64,000 nt of DNA from Bacteroidetes bacterium 43-93 (lineage in GTDB: Bacteria > Bacteroidota > Bacteroidia > Chitinophagales > Chitinophagaceae). Within the stretch, counting starts at the first letter, position 1, and the number at the start of each line of letters is the position of its first letter. Under the pieces are notes generated by a model, which saw only the letters and a list, made by a program, of their open reading frames with translations, was not told the DNA's origin and ran no database searches. The DNA lies in contig MKUO01000023.1 of assembly GCA_001897855.1 (NCBI GenBank), positions 310,001 through 374,000 of the forward strand, read 5' to 3'. This document shows, in pieces, positions 34,452 to 44,533 of this stretch. A program made the translations under genes and the position numbers.

Positions 34452-36938
34452 TTATATAGGATCTACATCAAAGATCACCTGCAGCGCAGTATTTCCTTTT
34501 TTGCCGGTAATGATCTGCTGTTGTTTTTTCAATGCCTGTTTTACAAGTTGCAGTACTTTACTATCTCGCGGGCATTTTATCCATACTTCCTGTATATACA
34601 TGTTCCGCACTTTTGATACCAGTGCCGGTGATGGCCCCTGCACGGCTATACCTTCTATCTGCCTCAATGCTTCTGCCATTTGCCCGCCGCACTCTATAGC
34701 TTTGATTTCCTCTTTATGTTTGAATAATACTTTTATCAGTCTTACAAAGGGGGGGTATGCATAATGTCTTCTTTGTACGATCTCATGTGTGTAGAACGAT
34801 TTAATATCATGCTGCTGCACCCATTGCAATACCGGATGGCCTGTATTATAAGCTTGTATCATTACCTTGCCGCGGCCATCTACTCGCCCTGCACGCCCGC
34901 TTACCTGTTCCATTAGTTGAAAGGCGCGTTCATTTACACGAAAATCAGGGAAGCTTAGCAGGCTGTCGGCGCTCAATATACCTACAAGCGATACCGCTGC
35001 AAAATCAAGCCCCTTTACCACCATTTGTGTGCCTATCAGTATATCCACTTTCCGTTGTTCCAGTTGCTGCAATAACCTGCTCATACTGTCTTTGGCACGC
35101 ATACTATCTATATCCATTCGGGCTATCCTTGCTTTAGGAAATAGTTGCTGCACTTCCTCTTCTATCTTCTCGGTACCAAAGCTTTTGCTCTGCAGGCGGT
35201 TGCTGCCGCAGGATGGGCAGGTATGTATGATACCCGATTTCAGTCCGCAGTAATGACAATGCAGCTTGTCGGTGCTTTTATGGTAGGTAAGCGATACTGC
35301 GCAATTTTTGCATTGCGGCACCCAGCCACATACCATACATAGCTGAAAGGGTGCATACCCTCTTTTATTCTGAAAGAGGATCACTTGCTTTTTATCGTTC
35401 AATGCATCGGCCATGGCTGTGTACAGCGCCGGCGTTATCATCCTGATGCCTTGCTTATAAACTTCCTCCAGTGTCGTAGAGTTCACTATTTCTATCGATG
35501 GCATATTCACGCCCATGTAGCGCTCTTTAAGCAATACATGCGCGTATTTATGCTGCTCTGCATTGTACAGGCTTTCGGTAGATGGTGTCGCTGATCCCAG
35601 TATCACTTTAGCGCCATGCAGATGCGCCAGGTATATAGCGGCGTCCCTGGCATGAAACCTGGGTGCTGGGTCTTTTTGTTTATAAGATGCGTCATGCTCC
35701 TCGTCTGCAATAACCAGCCCAAGATTGCTGTACGGCAGCCATAATGCCGATCTTGGTCCTGCAATGATCTTATAATTGCCCTTTCGCACTTTTTCCCATA
35801 TCTCTACACGCTCGTTATTGCTAAATCGTGAATGGTACACGCCCAGTTCTTCGCCAAAATATGCGTAGAGCCTGCTCACCAGTTGAGTAGTAAGGGCAAT
35901 TTCAGGCAGCAGGAATATGGCCTGTTTGCCTTCCGCCAGGCATTCTTTTATCTTATGTATATATAAAAGCGTTTTGCCGCTTCCGGTTACGCCTTCCAGC
36001 AGTACAATGTCTTTCGCCTGCAGGCCTGTTTGTATCTCTTCGTATGCTTTTGCCTGTGCCGGGGTGAATTCTATTTCCTTTAGCGCCTGTCCATTACTTT
36101 CATATATCAGCCTGTCTGTTTCCACTTCCTGCACTATAAATATCCCTTTGTCTGCCAGTGCTTTTATTTGTGCCGTAGTAGCTCCTGATCTTTCCAGCAG
36201 TTCCTGCTGACGAACTATCTTGTTTTTCATAGACAGCTCTACGTAAGCCATCAAAACCTGCAATTGCCGTGGGGCCTTCCCAAATTCATCAAAAAGCCGG
36301 TGCATAGTTTCCTCGTCTTCAAACCGTGGGTGCAGCGATATTATTTTCTCCCTCTTGGGCTGATACAATGGCTCCAGCTCATCGCGGATGATCACAGCTT
36401 CTTTTTCTATCAGCTCATTTAATACTATGGTCAGATTTCGCGTGCCGGCTATGCTTCTCACTTCAGAGAGGGTCAGTTCTTTTCTTATTTCCAGTGCTTC
36501 CGCTACCGGGTAGGCTGCATCACTCCATTCCAATACCACATCTTCATTCGCCGGCGCCCACTGCAGCCTTGTTTCGCCATTCAGCTTCAGGTGAGATGGC
36601 AGGGCTGCCTGCATCACTTCGCCCGGTGCTGCCATATAATACTCGCCAATCCATTTCCAGAAGGCAAGCTGATGCTCATTCACAATCGCCACTTCGTCTA
36701 TAATGCTGCGTATGGGCTTTACCTGGTAAGCCTCAGGGGTGTTATTATGCAGTTTTTCTACGATGCCTGAATAAAGCTTGTTTCGCCCCAGGGATACTTC
36801 TACACGCATACCGGGTTCCAGGATGCCTTGCATACCTTCCGGTATGCCATAAGTAAGCACCTGCGGTAAGTTCAGTGGTAAAATAATATCAGCGAAACGG
36901 AAATGGCCATTATTGCCTGCCGCGAACAGCGATTGCAT
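34452..36938 (-). CDS. priA: PriA: primosomal replication restart helicase
   Basis: PriA recognises stalled forks and reloads DnaB. The 828 residues start with the 3'-end-binding domain (FADIILPLNLPQVLTYGIP). The superfamily-2 helicase has Walker A GVTGSGKT (316-323) and the DEEH box (IADEEHDASYK, about 410). A cysteine zinc insert follows with CMVCGWVPQCKNC and CHYCG, then CPSCG. The motif VSGRAGR lies in the last helicase motif. It is single-gene, sharing a terminator with the convergent ferritin-like operon. Confidence 0.95.
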   Translation of the reverse strand: MQSLFAAGNNGHFRFADIILPLNLPQVLTYGIPEGMQGILEPGMRVEVSLGRNKLYSGIVEKLHNNTPEAYQVKPIRSIIDEVAIVNEHQLAFWKWIGEYYMAAPGEVMQAALPSHLKLNGETRLQWAPANEDVVLEWSDAAYPVAEALEIRKELTLSEVRSIAGTRNLTIVLNELIEKEAVIIRDELEPLYQPKREKIISLHPRFEDEETMHRLFDEFGKAPRQLQVLMAYVELSMKNKIVRQQELLERSGATTAQIKALADKGIFIVQEVETDRLIYESNGQALKEIEFTPAQAKAYEEIQTGLQAKDIVLLEGVTGSGKTLLYIHKIKECLAEGKQAIFLLPEIALTTQLVSRLYAYFGEELGVYHSRFSNNERVEIWEKVRKGNYKIIAGPRSALWLPYSNLGLVIADEEHDASYKQKDPAPRFHARDAAIYLAHLHGAKVILGSATPSTESLYNAEQHKYAHVLLKERYMGVNMPSIEIVNSTTLEEVYKQGIRMITPALYTAMADALNDKKQVILFQNKRGYAPFQLCMVCGWVPQCKNCAVSLTYHKSTDKLHCHYCGLKSGIIHTCPSCGSNRLQSKSFGTEKIEEEVQQLFPKARIARMDIDSMRAKDSMSRLLQQLEQRKVDILIGTQMVVKGLDFAAVSLVGILSADSLLSFPDFRVNERAFQLMEQVSGRAGRVDGRGKVMIQAYNTGHPVLQWVQQHDIKSFYTHEIVQRRHYAYPPFVRLIKVLFKHKEEIKAIECGGQMAEALRQIEGIAVQGPSPALVSKVRNMYIQEVWIKCPRDSKVLQLVKQALKKQQQIITGKKGNTALQVIFDVDPI

Positions 36939-37027
36939 AACAATGCAAGTTAACTAAATCAACGCCAACCATATAGCGCTATAACTATAGATAAACTCTA
37001 CAGGGGATGGTTTGGGCTTTTATTTCG

Positions 37028-37035
37028 TACCTTTG
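37028..37035 (+). promoter_or_regulatory. -7 box of clpX
   Basis: TACCTTTG matches TAnnTTTG, 20 nt upstream of the clpX ATG. A TTTG at 37011-37014 is too close to be a normal -33 box. Confidence 0.5.
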
Positions 37036-37055
37036 CAGACTAAACTAGTGAAAAG

Positions 37056-38300
37056 ATGCCCAAGCAAACAGAAAGAAAATGTTCCTTTTGTGACCGCGCG
37101 GAGAGTGAAGTAAGTATCCTGTTTACAGGTATGAAAGGGAATATATGTGATCAGTGCATTGAAAATGCACATCACTTGCTGCAGGAAGCGAACGGTGATG
37201 CTAAGAAACCGGTAAATCATAAAAGCGCCCTTCAAAATCATACGCTCTATAAGCCGAGAGAGATCAAAACTTTTCTTGATCAATACGTTATAGGCCAGGA
37301 CGACTGCAAGAAAGTACTGGCGGTAGCTATTTACAATCACTACAAACGCCTCATGCACCAGGCTACAGACGATATCGAGATCGATAAGTCGAACATCATC
37401 ATGGTCGGTGAAACCGGCACAGGTAAAACCCTGCTGGCCAAGACCATCGCCCGTTTGTTGCAGGTGCCTTTTGCCATCGTAGATGCGACAGTATTTACAG
37501 AAGCAGGCTATGTGGGTGAGGATGTGGAAAGCATACTGTCCCGCCTGCTGCAATCATGCAATTTCGACGTTGCTGCTGCAGAACGTGGTATTGTATATAT
37601 AGATGAGATTGACAAAGTAGGCCGTAAGACAGACAATCCTTCCATCACCCGCGATGTAAGCGGAGAAGGAGTGCAGCAGGCTATGCTGAAACTTCTGGAA
37701 GGTTCTGAGGTGCTAGTACCGCCACAAGGTGGCCGCAAGCATCCGGAGCAGAAGATGGTAAAAGTAAATACTCAGAACATCCTGTTTATCTGCGGTGGCG
37801 CATTTGAGGGTATCGATAAAATGATCGCCCGCCGTGTGCAAACATCAGCTATTGGTTACAATGCTATTAAGGCTACCAAAGAGCTCGATCGTTCTAACCT
37901 GCTGCAGTATGTGAATGCGCAGGACCTGCGTACGTTCGGCCTGATCCCGGAATTACTGGGTCGTTTGCCTATCGTCACTTATCTGAATCCTTTGGATAAA
38001 GATGCGCTGAAACGCATCCTTACTGAACCAAAGAACGCGCTGATAAAACAATATACCAAACTGTTTGAATACGAAGGTATCAAGCTGGTGGTAGAAGAAG
38101 AAGCGCTGGATTACATGGTAGAAAAAGCAATGGAATTTAAATTGGGTGGCCGTGGCTTGCGTGCTATCTGCGAAATGATCCTGAGGGATGCCATGTTCGA
38201 TCTGCCGTCTGAAAAACATGAAGGCGAATTCCATCTTAGCCTGGCTTACGCAAGGCAAATGCTGGAACAATCTAAACTGGATTATCTGAAAGCTGCTTAA
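37056..38300 (+). CDS. clpX: ClpX: ATPase subunit of the Clp protease
   Basis: ClpX unfolds tagged proteins and feeds them to ClpP. The 414 residues have an N-terminal zinc domain (C9, C12, C31, C34) and an AAA+ core with Walker A GETGTGKT (118-125) and Walker B VYIDEIDK (about 180-187). The pore loop is in the segment [12 protein letters not shown] ClpP-binding IGF-type loop should lie near residue 270; none is obvious in plain form. No clpP is adjacent, unlike many bacteria. It has its own -7 box and is followed 23 bp later by a small helical protein on the same strand. Confidence 0.96.
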   Translation: MPKQTERKCSFCDRAESEVSILFTGMKGNICDQCIENAHHLLQEANGDAKKPVNHKSALQNHTLYKPREIKTFLDQYVIGQDDCKKVLAVAIYNHYKRLMHQATDDIEIDKSNIIMVGETGTGKTLLAKTIARLLQVPFAIVDATVFTEAGYVGEDVESILSRLLQSCNFDVAAAERGIVYIDEIDKVGRKTDNPSITRDVSGEGVQQAMLKLLEGSEVLVPPQGGRKHPEQKMVKVNTQNILFICGGAFEGIDKMIARRVQTSAIGYNAIKATKELDRSNLLQYVNAQDLRTFGLIPELLGRLPIVTYLNPLDKDALKRILTEPKNALIKQYTKLFEYEGIKLVVEEEALDYMVEKAMEFKLGGRGLRAICEMILRDAMFDLPSEKHEGEFHLSLAYARQMLEQSKLDYLKAA

Positions 38301-38323
38301 TTCCTTAAAACATAAATACGCTT

Positions 38324-38638
38324 ATGGAAAACGCATTGTTAGAACAACTGAAACAAAAAGCCGGCCTCACAGAAGAACAAGCTGTGAAAGCGGTGCAAAC
38401 AGTAGCTGAGTTTATTAAAAGCAAGGTTCCGCCGATGATGCATGGCATGATTGACAGCTTTCTTGCCGAACAGGAATCTGTAATGGATAAAATGAAAGAC
38501 CTCGGCGAGACTACTAAAGACAATATGGAGAAATATGCTAAGGAAGCGGGCGAGAATATGAGCGAATGGGCCGGCAAGGCTCAGGATGCCACCAAAGACG
38601 CCATCGATAAGCTGAATAATTTCATAAAAAAGAAGTAA
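38324..38638 (+). CDS. Small helical hypothetical protein downstream of clpX
   Basis: 104 residues, all predicted helix and highly charged, with MENALLEQLKQKAGLTEEQA at the N-terminus and a Lys-rich end (NNFIKKK). The first 45 residues look like a compact globular domain. The rest is a long amphipathic helix with Asp/Lys/Met (VMDKMKDLGETTKDNMEKY), reminiscent of late-embryogenesis or YtxH-like helices but not assigned. It lies 23 bp after clpX and is likely co-transcribed. Its stop codon is inside the terminator stem. Confidence 0.7.
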   Translation: MENALLEQLKQKAGLTEEQAVKAVQTVAEFIKSKVPPMMHGMIDSFLAEQESVMDKMKDLGETTKDNMEKYAKEAGENMSEWAGKAQDATKDAIDKLNNFIKKK

Positions 38639-38660
38639 GCGAATAGCTTACTTCTTTTTT
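38626..38660 (+). terminator. Terminator overlapping the end of the clpX-downstream gene
   Basis: AAAAAAGAAGTAAGC / GCTTACTTCTTTTTT form a 15-bp perfect stem with a GAATA loop. The stop codon TAA (38636-38638) and last lysine codons lie in the left arm, so ribosomes finishing translation would cover it. Confidence 0.88.
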
Positions 38661-38683
38661 ATATACCAATCTTAATTTAGTAA

Positions 38684-40606
38684 TTAACTCTTCGCAACTT
38701 TTATTGATTCGTAAGTTGCATTGCTGCTGGTAAATTCCGGAACCAGTTCTTTCATCAATCCTACGGTTTCCAGCGTGTAGTGGCGTTGCGCGCTAGCTAT
38801 CAGCCTTTCTACTTTGTCTTTGATCATCAGGTAGTCATACTCCGGCACTTTTGCGATCATTATCTTATCGTGATAAGTGGGTACTACATTTTCTGTATTG
38901 TTCAACAGTTCTTCAAACAGCTTTTCACCCGGGCGCAGGCCTGTGTAGGCGATCTTGATATCTACTTCAGGCTCTTTACCAGCCAGGCGGATGATCTTCT
39001 TTGCAAGATCTACGATCTTCACCGGCTCGCCCATATCAAATACAAATATCTCGCTGCCCTGTCCCATCACGCCGGCTTCAATTACCAGCTGGCAAGCCTC
39101 AGGTATGGTCATGAAATAGCGGGTGATATCCGGGTGCGTCACGGTAATAGGCCCGCCATTCTCCATCTGTTTTTTAAAGATGGGTATCACAGATCCGTTA
39201 GAACCCAGCACATTGCCGAAACGCGTGGTAACGAACTTAGTAATAACAGTATTCCTTGGCAGCTGGCTGTCGTTATTAAGTAGGTGCTTATAGTAGCTCT
39301 GCGTAAAAATTTCTGCAATGCGTTTGCTGGCGCCCATAATATTTGTTGGGTTTACCGCCTTGTCCGTAGATACCATTACAAACTTCTCCACGCCGTTAGA
39401 TATGGAAAGTTCTGCCAGTGTTTTAGTGCCAAATACATTGTTCAGCACTGCTACAGATGGGTTATCTTCCATTAATGGTACGTGCTTATATGCAGCCGCA
39501 TGGAACACTACTTCCGGATTATAGATCTCGAACAGATGTTCCATTCTTACCTTATCGCATATATCACCCAGGTAAGGTTTTATAGGCGCATTAGGATTAT
39601 TGTCTTTCAGTTCCAGCAGCAGGTCGTGCATTGGCGTTTCTGCCTTATCACACATGATCACCAGTGCAGGCTTGTATTTCAGTAGCTGGCGTACCAGCTC
39701 GCTGCCTATAGAACCTGCAGCACCGGTAACAAGTATCTTTTTGCCTTTCAGCTCAAAATGTATCTTATCATTGTCAATCTTGATCACTTCACGCTCCAGC
39801 AGTTCCTCAATATTAATATCTTTCAGCGCATCAGTGTCAAGCCTTCCGTCCAGCCATTTTTGTACCGGCGGTACCTGTTGCACTTTAATGCCGTATTGCA
39901 GGCATTTATCTACCAGGTAATTCAGTTTATCTTTTGATATATTTCTGTTGGCTATGATCAGCAATTCTACATTGTCTGCTTTTAGTTTTTCAAAGCCGCT
40001 GTCGTCGGTATTATAAATGGGAATACCTTCCATCAGCTTGCCGCTTTTACTTAATACTTCGTCAATAAATGCTACTACATGCAGTTTATTGCTGGGGAAG
40101 TCATTGATCACCTTTTTCGTTTGTAACCCATTATCGCCGGTGTCATACACTGCGGCTTTTATTTTGGTCTGATCTACCTGGTGTTGTTTATAATATTTGA
40201 AGATATACCTTACCAGCAGGCGATAGGTGATCAACACAAAATTGGTGATGAAGAAATTGATAACTACCGCAGATATAGGGAACAGGAATATATTGGTAGT
40301 GGATTTTGTTACAATAAAATTGATGGAGATATAAAATACCGCCGCAATAGAATTTACGATCAGCAGGCGAAAGGTATCTTCAATATTGGTGTAGCGGATA
40401 ATGCCAGCATAGCTTTTTAAAAGGTAGAAGAGTGCCGCATTCAGGGCAAGTGCTATACCAAGCACAAACGACATATCTACCCGGGCTACATCCTGCAGGT
40501 TAAAATTGAACCTTAGAATGAACGAGAAGAATAGACAAAATACAACGCAGAATAGATCTAACAGAAATATTAACCAGCGTGGTAAAATACGTATTCTGTA
40601 GTGCAT
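38684..40606 (-). CDS. FlaA1/CapD-like nucleoside-diphosphate-sugar epimerase/dehydratase
   Basis: 640 residues. Four N-terminal membrane helices (about 11-30, 45-64, 82-100, 108-130) are followed by a CoA-binding-like Rossmann region (to about 270). The SDR catalytic domain then starts with GAAGSIG at 295-301. HAAAYKHVPLMEDNP and the SMxxxK-type VSTDKAVNPTNIMGASK carry the active-site region. Relatives such as WbpM/CapD act as UDP-GlcNAc 4,6-dehydratases in O-antigen or capsule synthesis. The exact sugar is unknown. No other polysaccharide gene is next to it here. Confidence 0.92.
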   Translation of the reverse strand: MHYRIRILPRWLIFLLDLFCVVFCLFFSFILRFNFNLQDVARVDMSFVLGIALALNAALFYLLKSYAGIIRYTNIEDTFRLLIVNSIAAVFYISINFIVTKSTTNIFLFPISAVVINFFITNFVLITYRLLVRYIFKYYKQHQVDQTKIKAAVYDTGDNGLQTKKVINDFPSNKLHVVAFIDEVLSKSGKLMEGIPIYNTDDSGFEKLKADNVELLIIANRNISKDKLNYLVDKCLQYGIKVQQVPPVQKWLDGRLDTDALKDINIEELLEREVIKIDNDKIHFELKGKKILVTGAAGSIGSELVRQLLKYKPALVIMCDKAETPMHDLLLELKDNNPNAPIKPYLGDICDKVRMEHLFEIYNPEVVFHAAAYKHVPLMEDNPSVAVLNNVFGTKTLAELSISNGVEKFVMVSTDKAVNPTNIMGASKRIAEIFTQSYYKHLLNNDSQLPRNTVITKFVTTRFGNVLGSNGSVIPIFKKQMENGGPITVTHPDITRYFMTIPEACQLVIEAGVMGQGSEIFVFDMGEPVKIVDLAKKIIRLAGKEPEVDIKIAYTGLRPGEKLFEELLNNTENVVPTYHDKIMIAKVPEYDYLMIKDKVERLIASAQRHYTLETVGLMKELVPEFTSSNATYESIKVAKS

Positions 40607-40789
40607 AGAAATTTTTTCTCAAGTTTTTCATGGGCACATCATACGTATGATATGCTTATCCTCTATCAATAGGGTAATTCACTGCAAATGTAGTAAACAC
40701 ATCAATAACTAATATGAATTATTAGTATTAAAATGTGTATTTTTTTCATTAATCCTACATCAGAAGTATGAAAAATTGAAAAAATACGC

Positions 40790-42214
40790 CTAGCTCTTTT
40801 TCTGCTTCTTATACTTAGTTATAAGGTCGGTAACACCGCTTCTGCGTAAAAACTCCGGATTTAACTCGGTGAACAATTTCATCTTGGCCGGTGCTGCTTT
40901 CAGGGCTTTTTCCAATTGCAGCATCGCTTCTTTTGTTTTTCCCAGTTCCAATAGCATGGCAGACTGAAAATATCTGAAATCAGGCTTATCTCCGCAATGC
41001 TCAATGGCTATTTCTATCTGTGTTAGTCCTTCGTCGTAATAACCGGCTGCAAATAAGCCTTTTATCAACGCCACCCAGGTCGATTTGTTACTTGGCTTCA
41101 GCCTCACTGCATTCAAAAAACATACAAGCGCTTCGCTGGTAGCATCCATTTCCATCAGGCAATTGCCAATAGCCATACAGTAAGTAGCATTTTCCTTATC
41201 CAGGTGCAGCGCAACGGAATAGGATTTTACGGCCTTATCCCATTGTTTTTCACGCGCATAGGTTTCTCCTATTTTATAGAAAATACTGTCGTCCTGCGGG
41301 CTCAGCTGCGATGCCTGGCGGTAAAAATGCCTGGCTCGCTGAAAATCTTTCCTTTTCTCCCAGCAATAGCCCATTGCTTCAAATATCACATCTTCTGCTT
41401 TGGCTATTTCCAGGTGCTTTTCCAGTACTTCTATAGCTTTATCGTACCATTTCAGGCGCATATAAGCGTCTGCCATATTCCGGTATGCAAATTCAAAGTT
41501 TTCATCTATTGCCACGCAAAATTCATAAGCATCAATAGATTTCTCATACAGTTTTAAACCTTGGTAAGCTGCTCCGAGGTTAAACCAGGCGAGGGCGTTA
41601 TAAGGATCTTCTTCTGTTATCTGTGTGTGTATGGTAACGCTCTCTTCAAGGCGTTTGGTAAAGTCTGCCCAGAAGCATATTTTCTGCAGCGCTTCTTCAT
41701 TACGCCTATCTATTTTTATCACTTTTTTAAGCGTATCAAACACCGCATCAAACTCTTCACATTCATCATATACGTCAGAGAGTTCCAGCAGTATCTCTAT
41801 TTGTTCTTTGCCCTCAAACTCTCCCGATTTTTGTTCCAGGAAAAGGGCAGCCTGGTCATATTTGAATTGGCTCAGTAATATATCTGAGCGCAACAATACT
41901 GCGTCCAGGTTGTTCTGGTCGTATTGTTCTGCTTCATCCAGTATTTTTAAGGCTTGGCCATATTTTTGGGCCTGCGTCAGTATCTCTGCCCGCAGCAGTA
42001 GTATAGAAGCTGAGAACGGGTAATAGGTTCGGGCTATATCGCAGGCAAGCATAGCCTGCTCTTCATTGCTGCTTTGAAAATAGTATTCGATTACACGCTC
42101 AAATTCTTCCTCATCCATTATCCGGGTCGATTCCCCCCTCTTCACTTGCTCATATCTGCTGAGTAATTCATCCATTGAGCTCCATTCTTCGTCCAGAAAA
42201 TCATCATCGTACAT
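40790..42214 (-). CDS. Cytoplasmic TPR protein
   Basis: 474 residues with about ten tetratricopeptide repeats across almost the whole length, for example ALAWFNLGAAYQGLKLYEKS, FAYRNMADAYMRLKWYDKA and SIFYKIGETYAREKQWDKA. The N-terminus is acidic (MYDDDFLDEEWSS). It has no signal peptide or membrane helix, so it is cytoplasmic. It is a scaffold type; partners are unknown. It is monocistronic, with its start about 145 bp from the next gene's terminator region. Confidence 0.85.
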   Translation of the reverse strand: MYDDDFLDEEWSSMDELLSRYEQVKRGESTRIMDEEEFERVIEYYFQSSNEEQAMLACDIARTYYPFSASILLLRAEILTQAQKYGQALKILDEAEQYDQNNLDAVLLRSDILLSQFKYDQAALFLEQKSGEFEGKEQIEILLELSDVYDECEEFDAVFDTLKKVIKIDRRNEEALQKICFWADFTKRLEESVTIHTQITEEDPYNALAWFNLGAAYQGLKLYEKSIDAYEFCVAIDENFEFAYRNMADAYMRLKWYDKAIEVLEKHLEIAKAEDVIFEAMGYCWEKRKDFQRARHFYRQASQLSPQDDSIFYKIGETYAREKQWDKAVKSYSVALHLDKENATYCMAIGNCLMEMDATSEALVCFLNAVRLKPSNKSTWVALIKGLFAAGYYDEGLTQIEIAIEHCGDKPDFRYFQSAMLLELGKTKEAMLQLEKALKAAPAKMKLFTELNPEFLRRSGVTDLITKYKKQKKS

Positions 42215-42309
42215 AGATAGCTACGTGTTTTACCAAAGTTAACAATTAATAATTCCATGCCATAGCAGCCTGTGTTAAGAGACTGTAAAAATGCACATGT
42301 TATCAACAT

Positions 42310-42337
42310 GCAAAAAGCCCCGCAATTAGCGGGGCTT
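42310..42337 (-). terminator. Intrinsic terminator after the small lipoprotein gene
   Basis: AAGCCCCGC / GCGGGGCTT stem (9 bp) with an AATTA loop; on the minus strand it is followed by TTTTTG. It lies 22 bp after the stop at 42360. Confidence 0.9.
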
Positions 42338-42359
42338 CCAAAACATATATAAGGTTACC

Positions 42360-42788
42360 CTATTGCTTATTTGTCTGTAAATAAAGCAGGTTGATACCGT
42401 TTTTGTTAGGTGCAGTAATAGTATATGGCCTTGTGCCGGCAACGGTAGCCGAGTTGATAATATCCCATCCGTGCCCGTAGACGAAATAATCACCTTGTGT
42501 TAATTCTGTAAATATGACCATTGGTGTTCCGTCCACCATAAAGATGGCGCATGAGTCGTCGTAACGGTTGTTTGAAGGTGGTGTTAGTGTATTATATTTT
42601 ATATACACTTTGCCACTGTCCACATTCACACCATTATGCTGCACTACTACGCGCATAGTAGCAAGGCCACCCTTACCACCTATGGCTGGCGGGGTCACTA
42701 CGGTGTTTTTACCTTTGTCTTTGCAGGCAAATAAAGCAACAGATAAGAGCAATAACAATATACTGGTATTATACCATGTCGACTTCAT
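42360..42788 (-). CDS. Putative lipoprotein, unknown function
   Basis: 142 residues. The signal peptide (TSILLLLLSVALFAC) ends in a lipobox Cys at about residue 22 followed by KDKGKN. The mature part is beta-rich with MRVVVQHNGVNVDSGKVYIKY, as in small single-domain carboxypeptidase-regulatory or fibronectin-like folds. No catalytic residue is evident. It is probably surface or periplasm anchored. It has its own terminator. Confidence 0.7.
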   Translation of the reverse strand: MKSTWYNTSILLLLLSVALFACKDKGKNTVVTPPAIGGKGGLATMRVVVQHNGVNVDSGKVYIKYNTLTPPSNNRYDDSCAIFMVDGTPMVIFTELTQGDYFVYGHGWDIINSATVAGTRPYTITAPNKNGINLLYLQTNKQ

Positions 42789-42867
42789 GTATTAAACTTT
42801 TACGGGAGTTGAAGATACTAAAAACCACGAAAATTGCTAATCCTCCTATTTATAATTTATTTTTCTA

Positions 42868-44361
42868 CTAGTCGTTACGGCTTTCTACTGCGTTCGATGG
42901 CTTGCTTTCATTCCATAGCCTGTCAAGTGCGGTTACTACATAAGTACATTTTCTATACTTGTTCGCTTCCGCATCCATTATTTCATTTTCATTTACAAGG
43001 CGGATGATCTTATTTGATTTTTCGAGGTTGATGGGCTCTCCGTTAACAAAGCGGTATACCGCAAAGCGGGCAGCATCTTTGGCATAAGCATGGGGCATCT
43101 GCCATTGTACCAATGTACCTTGTGCTGATGGTATTGCTTTTGCCGTCGGGGCCATAGGTGGTATGCTGTCCAGCCATTTCATCACCGGCGGAAAGGCGTA
43201 GTACATATTATACCGGGCAACACTGTCTTTTGCGGCCGTTAGTTTATCAAAGCTGGCTGCGCTATAATATACTTCTCCCGGTGTTGCAGCCATTTGCCTG
43301 ATGTCCCGTATCTGCGACAGCAGTTCCCCGGTTCCTACCCACGGGCCATGTGTCACCCCCACCATACGGTAGGCACCCAGGCCGTAGTAAACATGCCGGC
43401 CATAAGCGTGTTGCTCCCACCACGGTAGCAGCACATCAAAAGCAGCAGCGCGGTGGTAATGTTCCCAATACAACTGCGGCAGGACGTAGTCCATCCAGCC
43501 ATTTTTTTGCCACAGCACCACATCAGCATACAGATCGTCATAGCAGGTTTGTCCGCCCCTCGTGGCAGATCCCTCAGGATCTTTGCTGGCATTACGCCAT
43601 ACGCCAAACGGGCTGATGCCGAATTTCACATACCTTTTTTCCTTTTTTATGGCACTATAAAGGGTGGATACAAAGATGCTTACGTTATTCCTGCGCCAGT
43701 CTTCACGGTTCATGCCGTTACCGTATTTGCTGTAGCTGCTATAGTCGCCAAATTCCAGTTTCGGTACACGGTACGGGTAAAAATAATCATCCAGGTGCAC
43801 GCCATCTATATCATAGCGTTTCACCACATCCATAATTACATCTACTACATACTGGCGGGCTTCGGGTATTCCGGGGTCTATATATGATTTGCCGCCGTAA
43901 GCTATGATCCAGTCTTTATGCCTGATGGTAACATGGCTGGCAGGGTTAGGGTTCTTTTTGCTATCGGTGAGCGCCCGGTAGGGGTTAAACCATGCATGAA
44001 ACTCCATATTTCGTTTATGGGTCTCTTCTATCATGAATTTTAAAGGATCGTAATACGGAAAGGGTGGCTGGCCTTGCCTGCCTGTAAGAAATCTGCTCCA
44101 TGGTTCTATCTGCGACGGGTAAAAGGCGTCTGCTGCAGGGCGCACCTGTACCATAACGGCGTTACACCCCATTTTTTGCAAGCTGCTGATCCTTTGTATG
44201 AATTCTTCCTGCTGCTGCATCGCCGGTAATCCCGGTTTCGACGGCCAGTCTATGTTAGATACCGTTGCTATCCATGCCGCCCTGAATTCCCTTTTAGGGG
44301 TTTGCGCAAAGCCAATGATTGGTAACAGTAAAAAGAGGATGAAAAGACGGGGAAAATGCAT
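42868..44361 (-). CDS. Glycosyl hydrolase-like protein, GHL10/DUF187 family
   Basis: 497 residues with a signal peptide (MHFPRLFILFLLLPIIGFAQ), so it is secreted. The GHL10 TIM barrel starts at REFRAAWIATVSNIDWPSKPG. The strand signatures of the family are visible: CNAVMVQVRPAADAFY, EFHAWFNPYRAL, DGVHLDDYFYPY (the likely acidic catalytic region) and YVKFGISPFGVWRN. After the barrel (about 400) a small Fn3-like domain follows. E. coli YngK is a relative; substrates of the family are poorly known. Its -7 box TATCTTTG ends 5 nt before the ATG. Confidence 0.85.
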   Translation of the reverse strand: MHFPRLFILFLLLPIIGFAQTPKREFRAAWIATVSNIDWPSKPGLPAMQQQEEFIQRISSLQKMGCNAVMVQVRPAADAFYPSQIEPWSRFLTGRQGQPPFPYYDPLKFMIEETHKRNMEFHAWFNPYRALTDSKKNPNPASHVTIRHKDWIIAYGGKSYIDPGIPEARQYVVDVIMDVVKRYDIDGVHLDDYFYPYRVPKLEFGDYSSYSKYGNGMNREDWRRNNVSIFVSTLYSAIKKEKRYVKFGISPFGVWRNASKDPEGSATRGGQTCYDDLYADVVLWQKNGWMDYVLPQLYWEHYHRAAAFDVLLPWWEQHAYGRHVYYGLGAYRMVGVTHGPWVGTGELLSQIRDIRQMAATPGEVYYSAASFDKLTAAKDSVARYNMYYAFPPVMKWLDSIPPMAPTAKAIPSAQGTLVQWQMPHAYAKDAARFAVYRFVNGEPINLEKSNKIIRLVNENEIMDAEANKYRKCTYVVTALDRLWNESKPSNAVESRND

Positions 44362-44366
44362 ACCCG

Positions 44367-44374
44367 CAAAGATA
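44367..44374 (-). promoter_or_regulatory. -7 box of the GHL10 gene, next to the start codon
   Basis: TATCTTTG on the minus strand matches TAnnTTTG, with only 5 nt to the ATG. The transcript would be leaderless or nearly so. Confidence 0.5.
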
Positions 44375-44533
44375 ATAACACATGCCTAGCCATCCACGGA
44401 TATAGTTAAATTTGAAGCAGATAAATATGAAATAAAAAAATCTGGCAGACTTCGGGTGAAATGCTAACATTTTTAGTGTTTCTTTCGTCATTAACCTAAA
44501 AGCCGCTTATTCGATTCATTTCTACAGCTAAAA

